Shown: positions 1 to 5,752 of the stretch, piece by piece
Position numbering within the stretch: position 1 is the stretch's first letter
Layout of the letters: every line of letters starts with the position of its first letter
Source: Candidatus Methanoplasma sp.
GTDB lineage: Archaea; Thermoplasmatota; Thermoplasmata; Methanomassiliicoccales; Methanomethylophilaceae
Direction: 5' to 3'
Assembly: GCA_031271555.1 (NCBI GenBank)
Contig: JAISVN010000164.1
Span: forward strand, 1-8,882
DNA length: 8,882 nt
Notes under the pieces: generated by a model
Database searches by the model: none
What the model was told of the DNA's origin: nothing
Seen by the model: only the letters and a program-made list of their open reading frames with translations
Position numbers and translations under genes: made by a program

Positions 1-20
1 AATCACACTGTTGTTATAGG

Positions 21-94
21 CGGGCCGGCCGGGATTCGAACCCGGGTCTAAGGCTCCGGAAGCCCCTATGCTATCCAAGCTATACCACTGGCCC
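21..94 (-). tRNA. tRNA-Arg (anticodon CCG)
   Basis: Read on the minus strand, the segment folds as a tRNA. It has a 7-bp acceptor stem starting GGGCC and ending GGCCC, a T arm CCGGG-TTCGAAT-CCCGG, and an anticodon arm GGGGC-TTCCGGA-GCCTT. U33 is followed by anticodon CCG (window 59-57), which reads the arginine codon CGG. The discriminator base is G at 21, and CCA is not encoded (the genome continues CCT). Two stem positions are A-C oppositions: acceptor bases at windows 89 and 27, and D-stem bases at 83 and 70. The anticodon stem also has two G-U pairs at its top. No intron is seen. The gene lies downstream of the ribosomal protein operon in the same orientation and has only a weak TATA-like stretch near 114-124. 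Confidence 0.93.
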
Positions 95-107
95 GTTTAT
101 TGTAATT

Positions 108-156
108 CCGTTAAAAGATAAGATGATTTGCCGGGGGACCAGATACTTCCCCCGGC
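108..156 (-). terminator. Hairpin and T-rich tract after the rps27ae operon
   Basis: An 8-bp perfect inverted repeat, GCCGGGGG at 130-137 and CCCCCGGC at 149-156, encloses an 11-base loop. On the minus strand it is followed by a T-rich stretch containing CTTATCTTTT. It sits 51 bases beyond the rps27ae stop and before the tRNA gene, so it may end the operon transcript. Archaeal termination depends mainly on T-tracts, so the hairpin's role is inferred. The T-rich stretch could instead be a weak TATA element for the tRNA. Confidence 0.45.
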
Positions 157-206
157 GATCCTGAGGCTCCGACTTGAGAGGGAGGGAGCCGAATGAAGAT
201 TTTTGT

Positions 207-404
207 TTACTCTTTCTTGCTGAACTCTGTGTATCCGCATTTTCCGCAGGATACGCGGTCCTTGTGCACGGCCATGAATACGCCGGGTCCGCACTTGGGG
301 CATGTGGGCTTTGTTCTCTCCACTTTGCCGCCGTCGACCTTGTATGCGTCTTTCTTCGATACCGACTTCGGGCCTTTCGCCGCAACCTTTTTCTTGTCTG
401 CCAT
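207..404 (-). CDS. rps27ae: Small ribosomal subunit protein eS31 (S27ae)
   Basis: This 65-residue protein is the archaeal form of eS31, a zinc-binding protein of the 30S ribosomal subunit. Eukaryotes make the equivalent as a C-terminal fusion to ubiquitin; here it stands alone, as usual in archaea. The first 30 residues are lysine-rich and basic. They are followed by a four-cysteine zinc ribbon, C35-x2-C38 and C53-x2-C56, with the family-typical CPKCGPG and CGKCGY blocks. The start is set by a strong ribosome binding site, AAAGGAG, eight bases upstream and overlapping the end of rps24e. Five bases separate the two genes, so they are almost certainly translated from one message. It is the last gene of the operon and ends in TAA. 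Confidence 0.96.
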   Translation of the reverse strand: MADKKKVAAKGPKSVSKKDAYKVDGGKVERTKPTCPKCGPGVFMAVHKDRVSCGKCGYTEFSKKE

Positions 405-409
405 TCAGA

Positions 410-733
410 TCACTCCTTTGCGGGTTCCGCTTCTGCGGGTGCGGGTTTGTCTTCCTCTATTCCGTTCCTCTTGAGGAGGTATCCGTTCTCGAACGACAGT
501 GCGGATGCTTTGTCGTCATAGACCTTGGCGTACCCTTTCGATTTTCCGATGCCGTAGACGGATTCTATGTTATCCACTACGACACAGTCCCTTTTGGACT
601 TCATCTTCTTGGCTATGTCCTCTGCAACGGCGTTCCTGCCGGGAGTCGTCTCGCCGACATGGTCTATTGTGAAGTAGACCTCTTTCCTCTTCTGCAAAGG
701 ATTCTCTTTCTGGTTCGTTATCTCTATCTTCAT
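410..733 (-). CDS. rps24e: Small ribosomal subunit protein eS24
   Basis: This 107-residue protein is archaeal eS24, a structural component of the 30S subunit. Recognisable family features are the N-terminal MKIEI strand, the NPLQKRKEVYF block (residues 11-21) and the central TPGRNAV block. The V-YGIGKSKGYAKVYD segment after residue 60 is also typical. The last 15 residues are a low-complexity tail of proline, alanine and glutamate. The frame stays open for 88 more codons upstream, but that extension only overlaps the kinase gene. The ATG at 733 is preceded by GGAGGAG and starts at the family's normal N terminus. The start overlaps the kinase stop as ATGA (four bases), showing translational coupling. 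Confidence 0.96.
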   Translation of the reverse strand: MKIEITNQKENPLQKRKEVYFTIDHVGETTPGRNAVAEDIAKKMKSKRDCVVVDNIESVYGIGKSKGYAKVYDDKASALSFENGYLLKRNGIEEDKPAPAEAEPAKE

Positions 734-1239
734 TCCAACTCCTCCGTCATTTCCATGAGCTTCTGAGCTTTCCTTTTGATGTCCCCATCCACTGTGATGA
801 GTTTCATCCCCTTTCCGGGCCATCCGTAGATTATCCTCGTGCCTCCTGGAGAAAGGAGGATGCACGGTATGGTCGCCAGATCCTCTTCCCCTTCGACGCG
901 GATTATCACATTCTTCCGGTCCAAAGCGTTTTTCACAGCGGTGATCAGCTCGGCCGTTATAGTTCCGGCCTCGTTCTTCACCACCGTCTCTTCCCATCCC
1001 ATGTCTTTGACAAGGGATGCGAGTTCGGTCATCTCCTTTCTCTCCGTCATCCCATCATAGATGAGCAGATCGGGGAAGATCCCGAGTTTTATCGCCGTGA
1101 GGGATACTACGTCCCCTACGGTGATCATCTTCGACATTCTGCCGATGATCGTCAGTTCTTCTTCTTTAAGGTCTCTGCCTAAAGGTTCCTTGAAGAACTC
1201 TCTGCTCTTCTCGGGCACCTTTCTGCTGATACATTCCAT
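730..1239 (-). CDS. GTP-dependent dephospho-CoA kinase (DUF359 family)
   Basis: The 169-residue product matches the archaeal DUF359/COG1909 family. A member from Thermococcus kodakarensis was shown to phosphorylate dephospho-CoA with GTP, the last step of coenzyme A synthesis, and it is unrelated to bacterial CoaE. Visible motifs in order are GDVVSLTAI (42-50), DLLIYDGMTER (57-67), KNEAGTI (88-94), GEEDLATIPCIL (117-128), YGWPGKGM (138-145) and D151 in a TVDGD stretch. These conserved acidic and glycine-rich blocks form the nucleotide and substrate site in the family. The protein is soluble, with no signal or membrane segment. The start lies one base after the spt4 stop. The position between spt4 and rps24e is a common archaeal arrangement and supports the assignment. 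Confidence 0.92.
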   Translation of the reverse strand: MECISRKVPEKSREFFKEPLGRDLKEEELTIIGRMSKMITVGDVVSLTAIKLGIFPDLLIYDGMTERKEMTELASLVKDMGWEETVVKNEAGTITAELITAVKNALDRKNVIIRVEGEEDLATIPCILLSPGGTRIIYGWPGKGMKLITVDGDIKRKAQKLMEMTEELE

Positions 1240-1240
1240 A

Positions 1241-1432
1241 TCAGCGGACCTTCAGGGCGTACCTGCCGTTGGCAGCTATTCCCATCTTTTTGGCAATTTC
1301 CGACTTCTCGAAGTCCACTACCGCAACGAACCCCTGCCATTCCCTGGAGGTCTGGCCTCCGCAGCGGGGGCATGTGTCATCCTCTGTGAGGAAGTTGCAT
1401 TGCTTGCATGCTCTGTATGTCGGCCCTGCCAT
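1241..1432 (-). CDS. spt4: Transcription elongation factor Spt4 (RNA polymerase subunit E'')
   Basis: The 63-residue protein is archaeal Spt4, formerly called RpoE''. It binds the NGN domain of Spt5 and helps RNA polymerase stay processive. A zinc ribbon is formed by C9, C12, C21 and C24 (CKQC and CPRC). It is followed by the typical SREWQGFVAVVDF strand (29-41) and the conserved E-x-A-x-x-MGI-x-x-NGRYALKVR C terminus. The length is normal for archaeal Spt4. The ATG shares one base with the TAA of rpoE1 (TAATG), so the two are translationally coupled. The partner gene spt5 is not in the window. Confidence 0.95.
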   Translation of the reverse strand: MAGPTYRACKQCNFLTEDDTCPRCGGQTSREWQGFVAVVDFEKSEIAKKMGIAANGRYALKVR

Positions 1433-2001
1433 TATGCGTCACTCTCCGGCTCTCTTTTCTTGCGGTCCTCTTCGAGCCACTGGAGCTTTCCGAGTCCAGG
1501 CTGGCGCATGGTCAGCCCGATCTTGCTGTCCTGGGGGTTCTTCTCGTTGAGGTCTATGCTCACGATCCTTGCCTTGACGATATCGCCTACGGACAGGCTC
1601 CTTCCGGTATCCTTTCCGATGAGCCTCTGGTTCGATTCATCGATATCGACGCGGTCGTCCATCACCTGACTTATGTGAAGGAGGCCGTCAAGCGGTCCGA
1701 ATCTTACGAAGGCCCCGAATTTGAGGATCTCCACTACCACGCCTTCGATTATCTCGTTGTCCTTGATCTTGAACACGAGCTGATCGTATTTCACGGTCTG
1801 ATATACTGCGCCGTCGCCGTGGACTATGCGCCCGGGCCCGACAGGTTTGACATCCTTTATGAGGACTGTTATCTCCCTGTCCTCGCCTATCTTCCCTTCG
1901 AACGAGTCCCAAGTGAGGGCATCTATTACCTTCTCAATCTCCTCGTCAAGCTCTGACGGCGGGATCCTTACGATCCTTTCAGCCTCTGTTATCATATACA
2001 T
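1432..2001 (-). CDS. rpoE1: DNA-directed RNA polymerase subunit E' (Rpo7, RPB7-like)
   Basis: The 189-residue protein is archaeal Rpo7, which with Rpo4 forms the stalk of RNA polymerase and binds emerging RNA. The N-terminal RNP-like half (about 1-78) begins MYMITEAERIVRIPPSEL, the usual family start, and includes VGPGRIVHGDGAVY. The second half (about 80-165) is an S1 RNA-binding domain with EGVVVEILKFGAFVRFGPLDG and LLHISQV. An ATG seven codons upstream at 2022 is rejected: it lies too close to the TATA box, whereas the ATG at 2001 follows GAGAGGA at good spacing. The last 20 residues are charged. It heads a five-gene operon with spt4, the kinase and two ribosomal proteins. Confidence 0.95.
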   Translation of the reverse strand: MYMITEAERIVRIPPSELDEEIEKVIDALTWDSFEGKIGEDREITVLIKDVKPVGPGRIVHGDGAVYQTVKYDQLVFKIKDNEIIEGVVVEILKFGAFVRFGPLDGLLHISQVMDDRVDIDESNQRLIGKDTGRSLSVGDIVKARIVSIDLNEKNPQDSKIGLTMRQPGLGKLQWLEEDRKKREPESDA

Positions 2002-2036
2002 AGTGGGTCCTCTCGGATGCATGGATTATAGCTCTC

Positions 2037-2046
2037 TTATATAAAT
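2037..2046 (-). promoter_or_regulatory. TATA box of the rpoE1 operon
   Basis: The minus strand reads ATTTATATAA, a near-consensus archaeal TATA box. Counting about 25 bases downstream puts transcription start near 2015, giving a leader of some 14 bases before the ATG at 2001. This supports that start over the ATG at 2022. No convincing purine-rich BRE is seen upstream. Confidence 0.7.
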
Positions 2047-2102
2047 CCATTCTTACGCCTGCGCGTATTACTGTATAAACCAGCCTGCAAAGGGGGCGTA
2101 TC

Positions 2103-2131
2103 AAAAAATGTAAGGGCGGGCTTTCGCCCGC
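2103..2131 (-). terminator. Terminator of hppA
   Basis: The minus strand contains the perfect hairpin GCGGGC-GAAA-GCCCGC (2131-2116) with a GNRA-type tetraloop. It is followed after a short CCTTACA by six T residues (2108-2103). It begins 15 bases after the hppA stop codon and precedes the promoter of the next minus-strand operon. A short hairpin plus T-run is the clearest terminator form in the window. Confidence 0.75.
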
Positions 2132-2145
2132 TTTAAGATTAGTGT

Positions 2146-4314
2146 TTATGCGGGTACCACTACGAACAGTACTGCAGTGACCAGACATATGGTCGACAGC
2201 AGTTTCACCAGCACGTGTATGGACGGGCCGGCTGTGTCCTTGAAGGGATCTCCGACCGTGTCTCCAACGACCGCTGCTGCATGCGCAGGAGACCTCTTTC
2301 CGCCGTGGTTGCCTTCCTCAATGTACTTCTTGGCATTGTCCCAGGCTCCTCCTCCATTATTGAGGAAGTTTGCCATAAGGATGCCTACTATGGTACCGAC
2401 CATTATGAGGGCCCCTACTGCCATGTAAGCTACGTTAGGGAACAGGAACCTGTATATCAGTCCAAAGACCACGGGTACAAGGATCGGAAGCAGTGCGGGG
2501 ACGACCATTGCTCTCAGCGCACCGCGGGTCGCTATGTCGACGCAGTCGCTGTAGCTGGGTTCGGATGTTCCTGCCATTATTCCGGGATCCTCGCGGAACT
2601 GCCTGCGCACTTCCTCGATCATCTCTCCGGCCGCTTTTCCGACTGCCCTTATCGCAAGTGATGCGAAGTAGAACACAAGCACTGCACCTACGAGGGCTCC
2701 GCAGAATATGAGCGGGTCGCCGATGTTGACGTTGAATACCTCGGAGAGCGTCTTGCCCTGTATCTCTGCGACAATCTCGAAGAATGCTGCGAAGAGGAGG
2801 AACGCTGCCAGTGCCGCGGATGCCATCGCATACCCTTTTGTGAGGGCTTTCGTTGTGTTTCCGGCTGAGTCCAGCTTATCTGTCCTTCTCCTTACCTCTT
2901 CAGGCTGGTTGGACATCTCCGCTATTCCGCCTGCGTTGTCGGTGATAGGTCCGAATGTGTCCTCTGCCAATATGAAGGCCGATGATGCGAGCATTGCTAT
3001 GGTGCCTATTGCGGTACCGTAGAGACCGAATGCCATCCTATCCATTCCTTCAGGTGCGGCATAGAATCCCAATGTGTATGAGATTATGATCGCTGCGACT
3101 ATGCATATGACAGGAAGCACAGTGGACTCGAGTCCGATGGATATTCCTTCTATGACGTTCGTTGCGGGTCCCGTCTCTGATGATTTTGCTATCCCTTTCA
3201 CGGGTTTGTGGTTGCCCGTGTAATACTGCGTGATGTAGACTATAGCCAAACCGAGTATTATTCCCACAACTCCGGTTCCGAAGTAGTAGTACCAAAGCTC
3301 GCATTCTTTGCCCAGCATGAAATATGTTGATATCGCTAAGAACACAAGCACCAACGCTATCGTCAGATAGTACCCGTTGTTGAGGGACTTGTTTACATCT
3401 GAGTCCTCGTTCTTCATCCTTACAACGAATATTCCAACGAGTGAAGCGATGAGCCCGAACGCCATAAGAACGAGCGGGAGGAACACCCAGTTGTTTGAAA
3501 GGTTCATCCCTCCGGCAGCCGTTATAACGGCTGTACCGATAACCATTGATCCTATTATCTCGGCTGCGGTCGATTCGAATATGTCCGCACCGCGACCTGC
3601 ACAGTCTCCGACGTTGTCGCCTACAAGGTCTGCTATTACTGCAGGGTTCCTCGGGTCATCCTCCGGTATCCCTGCCTCGACCTTTCCGACAAGGTCCGCA
3701 CCGACATCGGCGGCTTTGGTGTATATTCCGCCGCCGAGCTGTGCGAACAGCGCTGCGAACGAAGCACCGAATGCGTATCCTACAACTGCATGCAGGGTTT
3801 GAGTCATCGTTTCGCCGATCCATGCGTCATAGACCAGGACTACTGCGAAGAGGCCGACCAAGCTCAATGCCGAGACGGCTATTCCGGATATTGCGCCTCC
3901 GCGGAACGAGCATACGAAAGCATCGTTCAGCGACAGACGGGCCGCGCTGGCGGTCCTTATGTTCGCATTGACGGAAATTTTCATTCCGATGTATCCGGAA
4001 AGTATCGAGAACCCAGCACCTATAAGGAATGCTATTGCGACTTTGTATCCAAGGTAAGCTTCGAAGCTTTCTACCAATCCGGCAAGCGCAAGCACTACTG
4101 CCAAGATTATGCTGATGATCCCGATCGTCTTGTACTGACGCCTGAGGTAGGCCATTGCGCCGGTCTCTATAGCATTGGATATCTTCTGCATCTCCGGAGT
4201 ACCTTTGTCCCTTGACCAGATATTCCTGAAGAAATACAGAGCGAAGAGCAGTGCTACGATCGCTGCAATGGGGATCATGAAGAGCATATTGTTGAAATCC
4301 AGTATGTCAATCAT
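2146..4314 (-). CDS. hppA: Membrane-bound proton-pumping pyrophosphatase, K+-independent type
   Basis: The 722-residue protein is a membrane pyrophosphatase, which couples hydrolysis of inorganic pyrophosphate to ion transport across the cytoplasmic membrane. About 16 hydrophobic segments are spread over the chain, as in the family. The catalytic blocks are intact: DVGADLVGKVE (203-213), DDPRNPAVIADLVGDNVGD (219-237), GPITDNAGGIAEM (455-467), and the C-terminal NNGGGAWDNAKKYIE and GDTVGDPFKDTAGPS. At the site that decides potassium need, the sequence is GNTTKALTKG (485-494). Lysine at 489, where K+-dependent enzymes have alanine, marks the K+-independent H+-pumping subgroup. In methanogens living on little energy it can recover energy from pyrophosphate released by biosynthesis (inference). 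The start follows an AGGGG site nine bases upstream. It is a single-gene unit with its own TATA box and terminator. Confidence 0.96.
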   Translation of the reverse strand: MIDILDFNNMLFMIPIAAIVALLFALYFFRNIWSRDKGTPEMQKISNAIETGAMAYLRRQYKTIGIISIILAVVLALAGLVESFEAYLGYKVAIAFLIGAGFSILSGYIGMKISVNANIRTASAARLSLNDAFVCSFRGGAISGIAVSALSLVGLFAVVLVYDAWIGETMTQTLHAVVGYAFGASFAALFAQLGGGIYTKAADVGADLVGKVEAGIPEDDPRNPAVIADLVGDNVGDCAGRGADIFESTAAEIIGSMVIGTAVITAAGGMNLSNNWVFLPLVLMAFGLIASLVGIFVVRMKNEDSDVNKSLNNGYYLTIALVLVFLAISTYFMLGKECELWYYYFGTGVVGIILGLAIVYITQYYTGNHKPVKGIAKSSETGPATNVIEGISIGLESTVLPVICIVAAIIISYTLGFYAAPEGMDRMAFGLYGTAIGTIAMLASSAFILAEDTFGPITDNAGGIAEMSNQPEEVRRRTDKLDSAGNTTKALTKGYAMASAALAAFLLFAAFFEIVAEIQGKTLSEVFNVNIGDPLIFCGALVGAVLVFYFASLAIRAVGKAAGEMIEEVRRQFREDPGIMAGTSEPSYSDCVDIATRGALRAMVVPALLPILVPVVFGLIYRFLFPNVAYMAVGALIMVGTIVGILMANFLNNGGGAWDNAKKYIEEGNHGGKRSPAHAAAVVGDTVGDPFKDTAGPSIHVLVKLLSTICLVTAVLFVVVPA

Positions 4315-4355
4315 TTGTTTTAACCCCTGTATTTTAAATCCTGTACCCTCTACTT

Positions 4356-4365
4356 CTATATAATG
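4356..4365 (-). promoter_or_regulatory. TATA box of hppA
   Basis: The minus strand reads ATTATATAGA about 45 bases upstream of the hppA start codon. This predicts a transcription start near 4335 and a leader of about 20 bases containing the AGGGG ribosome binding site. A second AT-rich stretch (ATTTAAAA near 4332-4339) lies too close to the start codon to serve. Confidence 0.6.
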
Positions 4366-4386
4366 GTTGAAGGTTTTGATGGATAT

Positions 4387-4848
4387 TCAAGCATATGGGT
4401 CGCACCAAAGCCCTTTCTCGGATGCGATCTCCCTTAGGCCTTTTACGACGAGCCCCCCATCCTTTTCTTCGCAGATGAGTATCTCCCGATCCTTGTCAAT
4501 GAAACCTGCGCCCACCGTCACGAGCGGATTGAGGACATCCTTCCCGAAGACCCTCTCTGCGCATAACGCTCCGATGTTGCAGGTCAATGAAAGGACGATG
4601 TCCGCTTCTCCCAGCAGCTCTTCGTCATACTTCTGCCTGACCTTGCCTTCCAAGCATGAAGCTACCGTGTGGAGAACGCCCAAAACCTCTACGCCGTCGT
4701 TCCTGAGTGCTGATGCCAGTCTTTCCGCGGATTCCTCTCCGCCTATGTTATAACATAATCTGGCACATGTGTTGCATGTCCATATGACGACCTTCTTTCC
4801 TTTCAGGTCGTTCTTCAATTCCGAATAGGGTCTGTCCCGTGCTACCAT
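4387..4848 (-). CDS. Small cysteine-rich protein, MetV-like (methylenetetrahydrofolate reductase C-terminal domain family)
   Basis: The 153-residue product (155 if the ATG at 4854 is used) resembles the family found as MetV or as the C-terminal domain of some methylenetetrahydrofolate reductases. In that family it is a small metal or iron-sulphur protein partnering MetF. Evidence, numbered from the ATG at 4854, is the cluster TCNTCARLC (C27, C30, C34) followed by a GG-E-S-A-ERLASAL helix. Further on come C67, the strand-loop ADIVLSLTCNIGALC (C92, C98), C128 and C151. Eight cysteines in so short a protein point to metal or cluster binding. The ATG at 4848 is preferred because AGGA stands five bases before it. 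No metF or tetrahydrofolate gene is beside it. The family match is from memory of motifs, so the function is tentative. Confidence 0.75.
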   Translation of the reverse strand: MVARDRPYSELKNDLKGKKVVIWTCNTCARLCYNIGGEESAERLASALRNDGVEVLGVLHTVASCLEGKVRQKYDEELLGEADIVLSLTCNIGALCAERVFGKDVLNPLVTVGAGFIDKDREILICEEKDGGLVVKGLREIASEKGLWCDPYA

Positions 4849-4874
4849 CAACACATCCTGAAAACGGCAATGGT

Positions 4875-4883
4875 GTATTTATT
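4875..4883 (-). promoter_or_regulatory. Probable TATA box of the MetV-like gene
   Basis: The minus strand reads AATAAATAC. A transcription start about 26 bases downstream would fall near 4853, so the message would have a very short leader before the ATG at 4848. This argues against translation from the ATG at 4854. Confidence 0.45.
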
Positions 4884-4896
4884 GCTGTCATTCCTA

Positions 4897-4937
4897 GGGC
4901 TCTGGTGAGACCATGGGTGAGGATTTCACCGGAGCCC
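4897..4937. repeat. Inverted repeat between divergent genes, related to a nearby IS-end-like sequence
   Basis: GGGCTCTGGTGA (4897-4908) and TCACCGGAGCCC (4926-4937) form a 12-bp inverted repeat with a single G-T opposition and a 17-base spacer. It lies between the minus-strand TATA box at 4875-4883 and the plus-strand TATA box at 4948-4957. The left arm with its flank, TCTGGTGAGACCAT, recurs with one mismatch at 5478-5491, beside a transposase remnant. It could be a relic of a short mobile element with inward-facing ends, or a regulator site serving both divergent promoters. Confidence 0.55.
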
Positions 4938-4947
4938 CCGAAAAAGT

Positions 4948-4957
4948 AAATTTATAT
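4948..4957 (+). promoter_or_regulatory. TATA box of the PH-domain gene
   Basis: AAATTTATAT matches the archaeal TATA box. About 25 bases downstream of its centre is the ATG at 4980, so transcription and translation would start at nearly the same base and the message would be leaderless. No ribosome binding site precedes the ATG; the intervening bases are a T-rich run. Confidence 0.6.
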
Positions 4958-4979
4958 GCCTATAATTTTTTTCATTTTT

Positions 4980-5438
4980 ATGGATAATGCATATAAGCCA
5001 AAGATAGATGGCGTTTTCTGGTCGCATGCAGGTGTTTTAATTATAGTGCTAGCTATGGTTCTGGCATTCATGATATATGTTCAAGCAGACACTCTTCTGA
5101 TAGTATTGTTATTTTCAATTCTCCTTTTGGCATCAGCATATATTGTACTGATTGTAAAGAGAACGAAATATGTATTGAATGACTGTGGAATAATTGTTCA
5201 AAATGCAATTATAAAGCATGATATACCGTATACAGAAGTGAAAAAAATAACGAATACGGATAGGAATCTAATTAATTATGGTGTATTTGTATTATCCTTG
5301 GACAGGGTTGGAATAGAGTTCGGCAAGATTGGCCACACATTGGTTTCTCCTGCAGACAAGCAAGGTTTTCTGACAGATCTGAGATCAAGATGTATTAATG
5401 CCGATTATGAAGAAGATCTTAGATCAAAAAAGAAATGA
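4980..5438 (+). CDS. Two-helix membrane protein with bacterial PH-like domain
   Basis: The 152-residue product begins with a short polar segment and then two hydrophobic helices (about 17-33 and 38-59). A cytoplasmic domain of the bacterial PH fold follows (about 63-136, resembling the bPH_4/DUF1200 group). Typical features are the YVLND-G-I-V strand, IPYTEVKKITNT, the VLSLDRVGIEFGK strand and LVSPADKQGFL near the end. The tail is charged and ends in lysines. The function of such proteins is unknown. The open frame continues upstream to an ATG at 4956, but that codon lies in the TATA box. The gene is strikingly AT-rich (17 of 60 bases are G or C in 5101-5160, against 29 of 60 in 6061-6120). 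It lies next to transposon debris, so recent transfer is plausible. Confidence 0.75.
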   Translation: MDNAYKPKIDGVFWSHAGVLIIVLAMVLAFMIYVQADTLLIVLLFSILLLASAYIVLIVKRTKYVLNDCGIIVQNAIIKHDIPYTEVKKITNTDRNLINYGVFVLSLDRVGIEFGKIGHTLVSPADKQGFLTDLRSRCINADYEEDLRSKKK

Positions 5439-5473
5439 GTCCATCTCCTTCTTTGAAGGAAATACATCTTAAA

Positions 5474-5492
5474 CTGGTCTGGTGAAACCATC
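5474..5492 (+). repeat. Probable terminal repeat of a degraded insertion sequence
   Basis: The stretch CTGGTCTGGTGAAACCATC ends two bases before the stop codon of the transposase remnant, where an IS end would be expected. Its core TCTGGTGAAACCAT matches 4901-4914 at 13 of 14 bases. It also matches the inverted copy at 4921-4933 at about 10 of 12. No opposite end of this element is found to the right, and no target duplication is evident. Confidence 0.4.
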
Positions 5493-5493
5493 A

Positions 5494-5697
5494 TCATAAT
5501 GAGTACTCCCTGTCCATGAGCCTCCTTATGTTATGGGCTATGCATCTGAACAGCACCTCCTTGTGCTTTGATGCTTCGCTCCTTCCTTCATGGCGGTTAT
5601 CACCGCTTCCCCCTATGCTCATCAGATTGAAGACGGCATATGTGTCATACCTATTGGATGTCTGAAGGATTGATTGATTGCGACGAGTTTGACACCA
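5494..5697 (-). pseudogene. Transposase remnant, C-terminal end only (DDE type, IS4/IS5-like)
   Basis: On the minus strand a frame without a start codon ends at TGA 5496-5494. Its last residues include SNRYDTYAVFNLMSIGG, then SGDNRHEGRSEASK, then HKEVLFRCIAHNIRRL and MDREYSL. The final block resembles the helical C terminus of DDE transposases of the IS4/IS5 kind (a conserved E-x-LF-x-C-x-A-HNIRR pattern). The frame is open back to about 5733, but nothing before about residue 60 from the end is recognisable, and the catalytic DDE core is absent. It is therefore a truncated relic that cannot be active. The exact family is uncertain. This fills the 314-base gap between the PH-domain gene and the dys operon. 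Confidence 0.6.
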
Positions 5698-5704
5698 TCA
5701 AACT
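5686..5704. promoter_or_regulatory. Perfect palindrome upstream of the dys operon
   Basis: AGTTTGA (5686-5692) and TCAAACT (5698-5704) form a perfect 7-bp inverted repeat around the spacer CACCA. Its right arm touches the probable TATA box at 5703-5712. That position suits an operator that would block or recruit factors at this promoter. It could also be left over from the insertion sequence next to it. Confidence 0.4.
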
Positions 5705-5712
5705 TTTAATAG
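5703..5712 (+). promoter_or_regulatory. Probable TATA box of the dys operon
   Basis: CTTTTAATAG is TATA-like and about 45 bases upstream of the dys start codon. It predicts transcription start near 5733 and a leader of about 20 bases carrying AAGG ahead of the ATG. A second AT-rich stretch, ATTATAAAA at 5734-5742, is too close to the start codon for a normal leader, but could serve a leaderless message. Confidence 0.4.
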
Positions 5713-5752
5713 AGCAAGACTTGGTGATGGATTATAAAACAAGGTTATTGAA

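Noticed and set aside
734..997. N-terminal extension of rps24e by 88 codons
   Set aside because: The extension only overlaps the kinase gene in another frame. The ATG at 733 has a strong ribosome binding site and gives the normal family N terminus.
1408..1956. Plus-strand open frame (182 codons) opposite rpoE1
   Set aside because: It is a shadow of the conserved S1-domain gene, with no motifs and no promoter upstream.
2002..2022. Seven-residue N-terminal extension of rpoE1
   Set aside because: The upstream ATG is too near the TATA box to be in the transcript, and family members begin at the later methionine.
5446..5460. Small hairpin TCCTTC-TTT-GAAGGA after the PH-domain gene
   Set aside because: The stem is six base pairs and no T-run follows, so it is too weak to call a terminator.
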